The translations under genes were made by a program, and so were the position numbers. This document shows, piece after piece, positions 20,710-27,652 of a stretch of DNA of 64,000 bases. The stretch is from Oncomelania hupensis (taxonomy: Eukaryota > Mollusca > Gastropoda > Littorinimorpha > Pomatiopsidae): positions 35,350,295-35,414,294 of the forward strand of contig CM072513.1 of assembly GCA_036898135.1 (NCBI GenBank), given 5' to 3'. The number at the start of each line of letters is the position of its first letter. Within the stretch, counting starts at the first letter, position 1. The notes beneath the pieces are model-generated. The model saw only the letters and a program-made list of their open reading frames with translations. It made no database searches and was not told where the DNA came from.

Positions 20710-22526
20710 AGGATGCTATCACGCGCTTTTTCTTCAATCAAATTCAAAGCGCGGCGATCTGAAGTGATCGATATTACAGAAGTCGGATTAGAAAGTCCAT
20801 TAGTATTTATTTTTGAAATCTTACATTGACAGCATTCGATACCATTATTGAAGGGAGGAAGACAATCGGATTACTCGGGGAAAACCCTCGGTGTCCTCAA
20901 AAGTCTTGTACCTAACTCACGCAAGTTTCTTCCCAAGCGGGGTTCGAACCTGCGACCATCGGCATAGGAAGCCAGCCTACTATCAACAAATAAGTTACCA
21001 AGCAACCAAGGCTTTCACGTGCACGACATTATAAAAAATAAATTCACAAGCACTATTTAATTTGAAACTCGTCATTTCCAATAATCTTTACAAATATATT
21101 TTTTTAAATTCTAAATAAAGAGCACAGCGTGAATGAAGCCTTCAGTCACTGTCTTAAGAAAAGATGAACGCCTAAAATGAAATTAATGACTGGAAACACG
21201 TTTAGCAATTTTGTTCGTCTGATTTAATTGCCATGTATTAAAATATAGTAACTATCATGAAACAATAAACTGAATTGCAGGTAGATCGATAAATTTAATA
21301 TCACGTAGCTATTAAGAAGGCAAGAGGAATACGGAGCAGGTAATAAAACGTACCATTGGAGCGTACTTCTTGCCATATTCATCTTTAGTAGTGCTCTGCT
21401 TGTAAATGTGTTTGGGTATCTTCTGCCCACTGTCGTTACCAAGATGAAAATTGTGCTTCACCTGAGGACGGGAAAGCAAAAACAATAAAATCGTAACTAT
21501 TTACATAATTATGTGCAAACGCACTTTGAAGGTCACGAGTCTGGCTGCAGTTTATTATCCCTTTCTATCGGGAATTTCTGGGCCGCCTCCCCCAGGGAAG
21601 GCGTAGTCGCAGCCAGTGGTGCGCCCAAACCCAACCTACCTAACATTATTTGTGAATTTTTGAAATTTTTTGAAATGTTTGCTGGGGGAGCAAACCGGAG
21701 TACCCGGAGAAAACCCCCGAGACGTTGCCCGAGTCGAAAGTAATGTTCGGAGAAACATGTAAGAATGTTATCAATGATGCAAATCTTGTACTAAGGCAGT
21801 GTGGAGTAAACCTGGGTCTGTCAAAGTCTTCAGTGTGATTTTGTTGTTGATTCCTTATCAAAGAAAGTAAGAAGACAACGCAAAAATAGAATACTTGCAC
21901 AACGAAACTATATTCAGAAGGAAAAGTCTGCTTCAATAAAATACTTACATGGCTAATCGGTGGCATGGTATGACTTCTGTCAAGCATCTGACCCTGCAGG
22001 AAATATAAATCAGGTTGAGTTTAATTTCATAACAGACAAGTGTGATAGGAGAATTACTTGTGTTTATAATTATGTCATCCACAGAATTCATACCTTTGAT
22101 GAAGTTTAGGGCATCGCAAAGGTAGTGTGATACATTCATTTAATTGCAATTGCGGTGAAACTTGTATGCAGCTTAGACAGATGTTATATTCTGGTATTAC
22201 TGAAACTGGGTTACAAAATATTGTATTGTTGAAGTCGATGATGAAATTCTTCCTCCGTTGAAATGTCCTTTCCATAGCAAGCAATTCACAATAGTCAATG
22301 AATCAACAAATACACCAATAAATAAATCTATGAATATGTACCTGAAAATCCGCGCCAGCGCTGGTCTGCCATGCTCCGGTCCCTTGTTTGTTTTTAGCGA
22401 TGTTGTACTCTCCATCTTTCAAGACGCTGCTAGCTTGTAGCCTGTCTCGTAACTCTAATGCATGTAGTCTGGCCTTGCGGCCTGCTCCGTAGAGCTCTTT
22501 CTGTCTGTCCGCTGCCATAGTCAAGC
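3933..22526 (-). CDS. 18-exon gene, SAXO5/TEX45-like axonemal microtubule protein (3' end not found)
   Basis: Eighteen minus-strand exons with AG acceptors and GT donors join without a stop: 22526-22342, 21993-21949, 21461-21354, 20601-20563, 20222-20151, 18124-18000, 16863-16706, 16038-15958, 15547-15506, 14333-14250, 13646-13603, 12656-12546, 10072-9995, 9223-9130, 8778-8639, 6852-6654, 4375-4289, 3992-3933. Coding length from the ATG at 22518 is 1744 nt (581 codons plus one base), leaving phase 1. The product is soluble with no signal peptide or membrane segment. It is rich in repeated short modules of the kind SxxF-x-G-x-D followed by [S/T]xxD[F/Y], for example NFHLGND...STTKDEY, AHFKFGFDP...SLYGKDF, and STTMDDFIKPE. 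This layout matches ciliary microtubule-binding proteins of the SAXO family; SAXO5/TEX45 is my best match from memory, and CFAP or microtubule-inner-protein families are alternatives. No stop or terminal exon is visible between 3932 and the LTR element at 3371, so the last exon is left of the window or was lost. Confidence 0.75.
4026..4212. repeat. (ACT)n microsatellite in intron 17
   Basis: Nearly pure ACT/AGT triplets with a few interruptions fill most of a 296-bp intron. Confidence 0.95.
4289..4375 (-). CDS. Exon 17
   Basis: Acceptor AACGGCAG was chosen for phase; another AG (GATGCAG) lies 13 bp upstream but breaks the frame. Donor GGAC|GTAAGT, phase 1 to 1. It includes QRTVEKYERLLSKPFARSHL. 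An ATC microsatellite begins 13-15 bp upstream of the acceptor. Confidence 0.75.
4388..4645. repeat. (ATC)n arrays followed by (ATTAC)n
   Basis: Two long ATC runs are separated by a CGTC-rich segment, then ATTAC pentamers at about 4623-4644. Confidence 0.95.
4657..4692 (+). repeat. Dispersed short repeat, copy 2 of 3
   Basis: GATCCAGCGGACT, a spacer, then GAGCCAAATCAGGAC; see 3456-3485 and 25257-25292. Confidence 0.5.
4960..5542. mobile_element. Non-autonomous DNA element (MITE-like) with terminal inverted repeats
   Basis: The left end CACTCAGGGGATTTACAAAT and the right end ATTTGTAAACCTCCCGAGTG are imperfect inverted repeats of about 23 bp. Internal blocks such as CCTTAGTAAATTTGCAAATT and its near-palindromic partner repeat the same AAATTTG core. 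No transposase is present and no clear target duplication is visible. It lies in intron 16. Confidence 0.55.
5543..6653. other. Rest of intron 16, no recognised feature
   Basis: It contains a C-rich tract near 6307-6340. Short frames are present on both strands but none has splice sites plus family resemblance. Confidence 0.4.
6654..6852 (-). CDS. Exon 16, longest exon
   Basis: Acceptor TTTCGCCAG, donor GCTG|GTAATT, 199 nt, phase 0 in and 1 out. It includes THFTVGHEAPDFSSLHSRTY and a charged GKKKND segment. Confidence 0.8.
6990..7104. repeat. (ACG)/(ACT)n microsatellite in intron 15
   Basis: A mixed GAC/TAC triplet tract grades into pure ACT. Confidence 0.9.
7420..7622 (+). repeat. Probable 3' end of a LINE with (TTATC)n tail
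   Basis: A T-rich stretch ends with GAGATAATAAAGTATTC and then TTATC pentamers. An AATAAA-type signal followed by a short tandem tail is typical of RTE/CR1-like 3' ends. The minus-strand segment 22670-22822 ends in a similar way. Confidence 0.4.
7869..8268 (+). mobile_element. tRNA-derived SINE, family A (full-length-like)
   Basis: The head contains an A box (TAGCTCAGTTGGTAAGAG) and a B box (GGTTCGAATCC). The acceptor stem does not pair as in a functional tRNA. The body includes GTGACTATAATCTACAA, also found at 57900-57915. The tail includes GAGTTAGATCCTGTA and a GCGTTATATAAG-type end shared with copies near 9836, 19560 and 50400. Confidence 0.65.
8639..8778 (-). CDS. Exon 15
   Basis: It includes SDYVGPPPGYKPMSLMGERA. 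Donor GCT|GTGAGT, phase 0 out. The acceptor TATTAAG at 8779 fits the incoming phase; a nearer CACAG at 8769 looks natural but does not fit exon 14's phase, so the first few residues are uncertain. Confidence 0.7.
8880..9123. repeat. CAT/CAG/CTC imperfect triplet array in intron 14
   Basis: A degenerate ATC-rich triplet tract ends 6 bp from the exon 14 donor and occupies most of the intron. Confidence 0.85.
9130..9223 (-). CDS. Exon 14
   Basis: Acceptor CCTTCCAG, donor CAT|GTGAGT, 94 nt, phase 0 in and 1 out. It begins TLMDTNMAKMHGNNVIMSF. The donor runs straight into a GAT microsatellite. Confidence 0.75.
9600..9838 (+). mobile_element. SINE family A, 3' portion
   Basis: It shares GACGCCTCGGGC, GAGCAGCTCTTGAGCT and a GCGCTATAAAAG-type end with the copy at 7869-8268. 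No tRNA-like head is visible. Confidence 0.5.
9995..10072 (-). CDS. Exon 13
   Basis: Acceptor GTTATCCAG, donor CTCAG|GTCAAA, 78 nt, phase 0 to 0. An in-frame alternative donor TCG|GTCAGT at 9986 would add three residues. It includes NDPQYAGKTQSLKSTDFMRP. Confidence 0.75.
10361..11557 (-). mobile_element. RTE-clade LINE copy A, 5'-truncated, in intron 12
   Basis: The minus strand encodes reverse transcriptase from about motif 2 onward (GFxAGRxT region near 11510), FADDIDG near 11150, then the RTE carboxy-terminal segment, and ends in a (GGATA)n-type tail at 10361-10380. Compared with copy E, a 2-bp deletion directly after FADDIDGLAG shifts the frame, and several substitutions follow. It is in the same orientation as the host gene. 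Confidence 0.9.
11558..12545. other. Remainder of intron 12, no recognised feature
   Basis: AT-rich unique-looking DNA. I see no exon or repeat signature. Confidence 0.4.
12546..12656 (-). CDS. Exon 12, preceded by an array of its own acceptor
   Basis: Acceptor ATTGTTTCAG, donor CAAG|GTACAT, 111 nt, phase 0 to 0. It begins FGFDPNQKASLYGKDF. The 26-bp minisatellite upstream is built from this exon's 3' splice junction. Confidence 0.8.
12657..13285 (-). repeat. 26-bp minisatellite built from the exon 12 acceptor junction
   Basis: About 23 units of the plus-strand type CCAAACTAAAACAATATTGT plus AAAAAA/CAAAAA spacers. On the gene strand each unit reads AATATTGTTTTAG|TTTGG, the last part of intron 11 plus the first bases of exon 12 (authentic junction ATTGTTTCAG|TTTGG at 12656). 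By my reading about 14-15 units keep TTTTAG, about seven have TTTTAC, and one is degenerate. The unit length is not a multiple of three. Confidence 0.9.
13603..13646 (-). CDS. Exon 11
   Basis: Acceptor ATGTTTGCAG, donor CAAG|GTACGG, 44 nt, phase 1 in and 0 out. It encodes ASNSRSDQETAHFK; the AHFK end completes a SAXO-like module with exon 12. Confidence 0.7.
13951..14058. repeat. (CTT)n followed by (GTT)n in intron 10
   Basis: Pure CTT triplets switch to GTT triplets, with ATT interruptions. Confidence 0.95.
14250..14333 (-). CDS. Exon 10
   Basis: Acceptor TTACCACAG, donor AAGG|GTAAGG, 84 nt, phase 1 to 1. It includes SGIRPTTDVANELTAYARAV. Confidence 0.7.
15077..15199. repeat. (GAT)n/(GAG)n microsatellite in intron 9
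   Basis: Long GAT runs are split by a GGA-rich segment. A second, imperfect GAT/GGT tract follows at 15336-15426. Confidence 0.95.
15506..15547 (-). CDS. Exon 9 (small, less certain)
   Basis: The acceptor GTCTTGCAG is strong. Only one frame is open (GDMLTTNVNDYG). With donor CCAC|GTACCC the phase is 1 to 1 and the join to exon 10 gives NDYGPPSGIRP, which mirrors SDYVGPPPGYKP in exon 15. A stronger donor at 15434 (GTAAGA) would break the phase. Skipping the exon also keeps the frame, so it may be alternative. Confidence 0.5.
15958..16038 (-). CDS. Exon 8
   Basis: It encodes MAIAQTYQHLDVLMRHNFD plus flanking residues. Donor TTGG|GTAGGT, phase 1 out. The acceptor GTTGGTGGAG|TTAATG was chosen because it gives the phase required by exon 7; its pyrimidine tract is weak. 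A LINE copy ends about 56 bp upstream of the acceptor. Confidence 0.6.
16094..16496 (-). mobile_element. RTE-clade LINE copy B, short 3' fragment in intron 7
   Basis: About 400 bp of the RTE carboxy-terminal coding region (RIQSMEMRCYRRLLGI near 16490, IREWTGLTLN near 16220) with a (GGATA)n tail at 16094-16115. The 3' tail lies about 56 bp upstream of the exon 8 acceptor, in sense orientation. Confidence 0.85.
16706..16863 (-). CDS. Exon 7
   Basis: Acceptor GAACGCAG, donor ATGA|GTATGT, 158 nt, phase 2 in and 1 out. It begins QLSEQQRSYGRVNDKEDF, similar to the SEQ...Y modules of TEX45-like proteins as I remember them. Confidence 0.75.
17103..17318. repeat. (GTA)n then (TTA)n microsatellites in intron 6
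   Basis: GTA triplets to about 17175, a short GATTAT-rich bridge, then a long TTA run. Confidence 0.95.
17539..17805. repeat. Two tandem ~130-bp copies in intron 6
   Basis: Each copy contains ATGTTTCTCAG, GCGTTATGA, TACCCACATT and TTTTGTCTTCGGCGATTGTT in the same order, about 135 bp apart, with moderate divergence. Function unknown; probably a duplicated interspersed-repeat fragment. Confidence 0.7.
18000..18124 (-). CDS. Exon 6
   Basis: Acceptor GCTTCTCCAG, donor AAAAG|GTCAGT, 125 nt, phase 0 in and 2 out. It includes VRFHHQRGSRYQFGSDEK. Confidence 0.75.
18402..18470. repeat. (GA)n microsatellite in intron 5
   Basis: About 25 nearly pure GA dinucleotides, then a short interrupted tail. 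Confidence 0.95.
18954..19068 (+). CDS. Candidate plus-strand exon nested in intron 5 (uncertain)
   Basis: A strong acceptor (CTTTTTTGCCCTTTCCAG) and donor (TCTG|GTACGT) bracket an open 115-nt segment encoding a cysteine-containing peptide (SSCSSQCNEKG and later SFVACPSG). It could be an exon of a secreted cysteine-rich protein on the opposite strand from the host gene. No partner exon was recognised, so it may be chance. Confidence 0.25.
19333..19425 (+). mobile_element. tRNA-like SINE head
   Basis: A box (GTAGCTCAAGTCGTAGAG) and B box (GGTTCGAATCC) are correctly spaced. Five acceptor-stem pairs (CCCAC/GTGGG) survive, but the anticodon stem is poor, so I favour a SINE over a functional tRNA. 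Confidence 0.5.
19555..19860 (-). mobile_element. SINE family A, minus strand
   Basis: On the minus strand a tRNA-like head (TGGTAGAGCGGCGAGCTCG, then GGTTCGATTCCC) at about 19860-19800 leads to a 3' end near 19560 reading GCCTCGGGCGGTCTGAGTTA and TTGAGCTGAAAAAGCGCTAT. It matches the tail of the copy at 7869-8268. Confidence 0.6.
19979..20150 (-). repeat. Tandem array of exon 5 donor junctions (decoy 5' splice sites)
   Basis: Downstream of the exon 5 donor (last exon base 20151), junction-like copies recur with last 'exon' bases at 20111, 20070, 20027 and 19982, a period of 40-45 bp. Each has a TATxxCACAG- or TATCATAG-like end. At 20070 the sequence is CACAG|GTAAGT, a better consensus donor than the authentic GTAGGT. 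At 19982 it is ATAG|GTATAT. At 20111 and 20027 GT is replaced by AT. Using any downstream copy would bring in a TGA a few codons after the authentic junction. Confidence 0.7.
20151..20222 (-). CDS. Exon 5, followed by a tandem array of its own donor site
   Basis: Acceptor GACGTCACAG, donor GGCACAG|GTAGGT, 72 nt, phase 0 to 0. It encodes DMAPQYIGDYKVGESEY and seven further residues. The end of this exon with its splice donor is repeated four more times downstream (19979-20150). Confidence 0.75.
20563..20601 (-). CDS. Exon 4
   Basis: Acceptor TTCTTGCAG, donor CCG|GTAAAT, 39 nt, phase 0 to 0. It encodes TEVLKENRTVNWP. Confidence 0.75.
20671..20708. repeat. (AAT)n microsatellite in intron 3
   Basis: About 12 pure AAT triplets. 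Confidence 0.9.
20830..21010 (-). mobile_element. tRNA-like SINE, family C
   Basis: The minus strand carries GGTCGCAGGTTCGAACCCCG (B box), then GAGTTAGGTACAAGACTTTT and CACCGAGGGTTTTCC. The same order occurs on the plus strand at 31284-31500. Confidence 0.6.
21354..21461 (-). CDS. Exon 3, first SAXO-like module
   Basis: Acceptor CCGTCCTCAG, donor ATG|GTACGT, 108 nt, phase 0 to 0. It encodes 36 residues, including NFHLGNDSG and QSTTKDEYGKKYAPM, the clearest family-like module. Confidence 0.8.
21531..21700 (-). mobile_element. SINE family B body, minus strand
   Basis: The minus strand reads CACAAATAATGTTAGGTAGG, then GCGCACCACTGGC, then AATAAACTGCAGCC. The same series follows a tRNA-Leu-like head at 60405-60625. 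Confidence 0.6.
21949..21993 (-). CDS. Exon 2
   Basis: Acceptor TTTCCTGCAG, donor CAT|GTAAGT, 45 nt, phase 0 at both ends. It encodes GQMLDRSHTMPPISH. Confidence 0.75.
22342..22526 (-). CDS. Exon 1 (start codon) of the axonemal-type gene
   Basis: The acceptor TCTGCAG lies before the exon, so at least one 5' untranslated exon lies upstream. ATG is at 22518-22516 after 8 nt of leader (context GACTATGGCA). It encodes 59 residues beginning MAADRQKELYGAGRK, a basic helical segment. The donor is CAG|GTACAT, phase 0. Confidence 0.75.
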
Positions 22527-22669
22527 CTGCAGACAATAACATGTGTATAACATTTGAACATAATATTACTTAATCTACAGAATATAAAGTGTATTCAGCC
22601 AAATGCAAACAGAACATCACAAATGAAAATTGCCTCGATGCTGGTAAACAGTCACACGCACGCATCCAT

Positions 22670-22822
22670 ACCACAGGCAAATACGAATACGAATAGGAAT
22701 ACGAACACTTTATTGTCTCAGCAGAGAAATTCTATTGTGGTGTCAACATAGGATATACAATGATTTACAAAATATACGAACTACATAAACGTATAGAAAA
22801 CCAATATCTAGCTATCATAAAT
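22670..22822 (-). repeat. LINE-type 3' end with (GTATTC)n tail
   Basis: On the minus strand ATAGAATTTCTCTGCTGAG is followed by AATAAAGTGTTC and GTATTC-like repeats. It lies directly beside RTE copy C and may be a separate non-LTR element. Confidence 0.4.
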
Positions 22823-23685
22823 TTATCCTATCCTATCCTTTCCTACACTATCCTATCCCGTAACTCGAAGGTCGTAGGGGCACCACAGATGATCGTTTAA
22901 CCAACGTACTCCATTTTCTCTGTCCTCAGCAACCCTCATGGCTTCGCTCAGTGTCAAACCAGTCCATTCTCGAATGTCCTCCCACCCCTTTTTCTGTCTC
23001 CCTCTTCTTCTGCCTCCTCGCACAGTGCCTTGCAGGATGGTCTTTGCAAGGCCTGATGATCTGGTGATGTGGCCATACCATCGGAGTTTCCGTTTCTTCA
23101 CCACCGTGAGCATGTCATCGTGTTGTCCAATGGCTTGTGTGATGGTCTGTCTGATTTCGTCGTTGATGATGTCCTGGGTTTAGGAAATGACCAGAAGTTT
23201 TCTGTAGCACCTTATCTCCATGCTTTGTATTATTCGTTGTAGATCTGCTATGAGGGTCCATGTTTCGCAAGGCGTATAGGAAGATGGAGATGACAAGCGA
23301 GCGCTACAGCCTTACCTTGGGATGTAGACTGATGGTCCTGTCTTTCCAAATGGGTTTCAACTTTGTCAGGGCAGCAGTTGTTTGTGCAATCCTGGAGAGG
23401 ACTTCCTGTCGTGACCCATTGTCTGAGACAATGGCTCATAAATATTTGAAGCTCTGCAATGTGTCGAGGGATTGGCCTTGGACTTTGATGTCCTTGTTGA
23501 TGCCATTGTTGTTGTTGGTCATCATTTTGGTCTTCTATGCACGAATTTCCATTCCATAGGCTCTAGAGGTGGTGTCAGGCCTCTGTACCAGCTGTTCAAG
23601 TTCTTGTTCCTCTCAGCCAATCCATCAATGTCATCCGCAAAAGGGCGGATGGAGATTGCTCTACCCCCTATGCTGACTATGCCTT
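22823..23685 (-). mobile_element. RTE-clade LINE copy C, 5'-truncated
   Basis: It covers the RT palm region to the carboxy terminus with a (GGATA)n-type tail at 22823-22860. Frames are broken: the first block is readable near 22853-23113 (LRWYGHITRSSGLAKTIL) and later blocks are in other frames. It ends about 300 bp upstream of exon 1 of the axonemal-type gene, in the same orientation. Confidence 0.85.
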
Positions 23686-25130
23686 ATAAACACAATATAC
23701 TATACTCTCAGTGCGCTTTGGAGACTGGACATTATTCAATCAACCCGTCCCCTACTCCATAGGCACACATTATACTCAAACACCCTCCCTACTCCCCCAC
23801 TCCAACCCCCACACATTCCCTCATTCTCCGCCCGCCCCCATCTATTCACCCTAACTATCAAACTTGCCTAGAGATGTTAGGCACAAAATGCGCCATAGCC
23901 TACAAGCGCGCCCCGGAGATTGGATAGTAATGTATCATTAGTCCTGAGGTCAAGCCTAGCTATCTCTGATTGCCTTATTGACCACATTTTATTTTCCTCG
24001 TGGACATCGCATGCCTTATAGGCTCACCACCACTACTTGCATTTCCGTGAATGTATAGAGTATGAAGAGATTACGATGTAGGCAATGATTCAGTTGTCGG
24101 CATAATGGTCAACATTAGGCTATTGTTATCAGCATTACAAACACTGAACAATTATACAAATGGATACAGAAAAAGGGGCTCAGCGGCACTTTTCTTCAAG
24201 CAACATTTCAGGGCATTCACAAACCAAATAAAACACAAAATAAATAACACTATCTATCAGTCATTCAAATATTCATTCCGCTTGTCAAATCAAAGAATAC
24301 AACACTCGACCTTAAATTAGTAAACATATTAACTGAACTGAATTAGAGTATACATAAATTAATAAATAAATATTACACCAACGTGGCAAACATCACCTTA
24401 AATGCAGCAATTTGGATTTTACACTTATAGTCACGAACACCAAAAACACTACTTCACGGTTTGCATCTTTTCATCATGTAGAAGAAATTTTAATCAATGT
24501 TTTACATCTGTTTCCACTTACAAATCCAGTAAATAAATATATTTATCAAGCATCTAACTGTCGGTAACAGCAGCAGCAACAACAACATAACAAAAAACCA
24601 CAAATACACCGAAATTCAAACAAGAACTGTGGAAGTTAAATCAAGAAAAGATTTCGTGATGGACTGTAGGAACTGATCTTAGCGGAGCAAAAAAAAAAGT
24701 CTGTGGATCACGTATTTCCATCACATATTTTTTTAAAAATCTATATGTAATTATATCGACACAAATATTCATTAAAGTAGACCTCAAAACGCACCCGAAT
24801 GAAAAAAGCGTTGTCAAATAGTATAGAAGAGATTGCGTGCCGGACCACGGTAACAGGAACCATGCGTAGCTAAGCCGCGCGGAGAGAAAAAATCTAACAG
24901 TCACAAGCTTCTCATTAGAGTATTAATTAACTGGACGTCAGGGAACCTGGTATTCGTGGTCTATGGTGCATATGCTTCTATTTTTATAGTGACTTGGCCA
25001 TTGTAGAGGTTCGGTATTGCGTCGTTGTGTTTATTTGTTTCGTGACGATGTTTACCACTCACACGATTTTACCAATTAAAGTTCAAACAATTGTACATTG
25101 TTCGCCGTTACATTTTCTTTAGAATAAAAA
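23686..25130. other. AT-rich intergenic DNA, nothing recognised
   Basis: Short frames only, with no splice-bounded exon resembling a known family. Confidence 0.4.
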
Positions 25131-25216
<86 letters not shown>

Positions 25217-25245
25217 AGTTAGTTAATTAGTTAGTTAGTTAGTTA
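25131..25245. repeat. (AGT)n then (AGTT)n microsatellite
   Basis: About 28 AGT triplets run into TTAG tetramers, ending directly before the third copy of the dispersed short repeat. Confidence 0.95.
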
Positions 25246-25256
25246 TGCATTGCTTA

Positions 25257-25292
25257 CAAGGTCCAGCGGACTGCAAAGAGCCGAATCAGGAC
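25257..25292 (+). repeat. Dispersed short repeat, copy 3 of 3
   Basis: GGTCCAGCGGACT, GCAAA, GAGCCGAATCAGG; the longest match to the copies at 3456 and 4657. Confidence 0.5.
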
Positions 25293-25742
25293 CACAAAAT
25301 CAAGACCACAACTTCGCTGAAAGAGGACTGGCCCCTGATCCGCCTAAAAGATCTGCCGAAACAACCCTAGTGGTAACACTGAAGGCACTCCACCAGTCGG
25401 TCACTTTACAATAAAGACATCCCACGCAGGGGATGCTGAGGCTATACTCTAATTTATCGAACCCCCGTTTACAAAAACAAAGTATAATATAAACATCATT
25501 ATAAAATATCAACAAAACACATACTCATAAAATGCCTACATTGCAAAATAATAACAACATCATAGGAAGCCCCAGTGACCACCTGGCAGAAAGCGTCCAA
25601 TATTCCCAAGCTGATCCAACAAACCTCACACACAAATGAGGAGTTTTGTCCCGGAAGAGTTTTCAACAAAAAAGGTAGGTGACTGGTCTAGCGAAGAAGA
25701 AGATAGTATAGTAGATTGATAGAACAGAGTAGGAATGAAAAG

Positions 25743-25760
25743 GTAGTAGTAATAGTAGTG

Positions 25761-25791
<31 letters not shown>

Positions 25792-25832
25792 GCCTAGAAG
25801 TAGTAGTAATAGTAGTAGTAGCAGTAGTGGTA
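25743..25832. repeat. Imperfect (AGT)n microsatellite
   Basis: AGT triplets with GGT, AAT and AGC interruptions. Confidence 0.9.
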
Positions 25833-25949
25833 GATGAATTATAAAGCAAACACACTTCACAGCGTAAAAGTGATTACACCCTTGAGGAATGGAGTTTGTT
25901 AAAATGTAAGCTTACGCACATTATGTCAACATTTACACGAGCTGGTAAA

Positions 25950-26256
25950 GGTAAAAAAAAGGTAAGGTAAAGGTAGTCCTATAGCCTTGTGGCCGTAGGG
26001 GAGCGTGATGTTGGAGATCACACTTATCTTGGGCCAGAGTAATGAGGGTGATGCCCATCTCTCTCCCTCGCTGCTTTACCTTCCCCACCCTTAAGAGAGT
26101 AGGTACTCAGTTACAGTTGAGTCAACTGGGGGCGTTGTTATTTGTCGCTTCACGTTTTGCGGTCACCCATCCAAGTGCTAACCGCACTGGACGGTGCTTA
26201 ACTTGCGACACAGTGGCGAGTGCTCCAACCACTGCGCTATCCGACACCCCAAACGA
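25950..26256 (-). mobile_element. tRNA-like SINE, family D
   Basis: The minus strand begins GGTGTCGGATAGCGCAGTGG (A-box-like) near 26256. The body has the same order of blocks (AATGAGGGTGATGCCCATCT, TCTCCCTCGCTGCTT, AACTGGGGG on the plus strand) as 34665-34850. Confidence 0.55.
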
Positions 26257-26714
26257 GCTGAGTTTTAAAAAAAAAGTTTTGAGATTACAATTCAAAACTG
26301 GTAACTGGTATTTACAAATAATGCTTCCACGGTGAATGTGATTATTTTGGAGTGGTAATTTGGGTGTGGGATCAATCGTTTACCAGTCAAAAGTTTGTTC
26401 AAGCTTATCTTCACTGGATAAAAAAAAAAGAAGTTAATAATTCAAGTTTTATAAGCTTAAAAGTGTTATGTGCTTTACGAAGTTTTGGGGGGAGGATAAT
26501 CTATTATTGTTTTAAAAAAAATCTCCACAAACATCTTATCGTCACTGGACTCAAAATAAGAGAATGCAATACAATTTTACCCTAAAGCGTGTTGTGTGCA
26601 ATTGTGCTACACATTAGTCGCGGTGGCCACCACAGTCATTTATATCGTGACCTGTTTTCTTAACTCGCGTCGTTCACGGGCATCGACATATTAACAGATT
26701 AACGAACTTGCAAC

Positions 26715-27652
26715 TTGACCATTGGTTGTAAGTGGGGTATAGAGTTGGCTGTAAGTAGGGTCTAGAGTTGGCTGTAAATAGGGTTTAGAGTTGGCTGTAA
26801 ATAGGGTTTAGGGTTGGCTGTAAGTAGGGTTTAGATTTGGCTGTAAGTAGGGTCTAGAGTTGGCTGTAAGTAAGGTTTAGCGTTGGCTTCTTCTTCTTCG
26901 TTTAGATTTACTGTCCCCGCAGAGTTGGCTGTAAGTAGGGTTAAGTGTTGGCTGTAAGTAGGGTCTAGAGTTGGCTGTAAGTAAGGTTTAGAGTTGGCTT
27001 CTTCTTCTTCGTTTAGATTTACTGTCCCCGCAGAGTTGGCTGTAAGTAGGGTTAAGTGTTGGCTGTAAGTAGGGTCTAGAGTTGGCTGTAAGTAAGGTTT
27101 AGAGTTGGCTTCTTCTTCTTCGTTTAGATTTACTGTCCCCGCAGAGTTGGCTGTAAGTAGGGTTAAGTGTTGGCTGTAAGTAGGGTCTAGAGTTGGCTGT
27201 AAGTAAGGTTTAGAGTTGGCTTCTTCTTCTTCGTTTAGATTTACTGTCCCCGCAGAGTTGGCTGTAAGTAGGGTTAAGTGTTGGCTGTAAGTAGGGTCTA
27301 GAGTTGGCTGTAAGTAAGGTTTAGAGTTGGCTGTAAGTAGGGTTTAGAGTTGGCTGTAAGTAGGGTCTAGAGTTGGCTGTAAGTAGGGTCTAGAGTTGGC
27401 TGTAAGTAGGGTTTAGAGTTGGCTGTAAGTAGGGTCTAGAGTTGGCTGTAAGTAGGGTCTAGAGTTGGCTGTAAGTAGGGTTTAGAGTTGGCTGTAAGTA
27501 GGGTTTAGAGTTGGCTTTAAGTAGGGTTTAGAGTTGGCTTTAAGTAGGGTTTAGAGTTGGCTTTAAGTAGGGTTTAGAGTTGGCTTTAAGTAGGGTTTAG
27601 AGTTGGCTGTAAATAGGGTTTAGAGTTGGCTTTAAGTAGGGTTTAGAGTTGG
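26715..27652. repeat. 23-bp minisatellite with a 111-bp higher-order repeat
   Basis: The base unit is AGTTGGCTGTAAGTAGGGTT plus TAG, with variants (TCT, TTAAGTGT, TTTAAG). Between 26885 and about 27328 a higher-order unit of 111 bp is repeated four times (GGCTTC starts at 26885, 26996, 27107, 27218). Each carries a non-repeat insert CTTCTTCGTTTAGATTTACT GTCCCCGCAG. The TAGGGTTTAG core resembles telomeric repeats only superficially. Confidence 0.95.

Noticed and set aside
26715..27652. CRISPR array or telomere interpretation of the 23-bp repeats
   Set aside because: Units are contiguous without unique spacers, the genome is eukaryotic, there are no cas genes, and the core is not a pure TTAGGG repeat.
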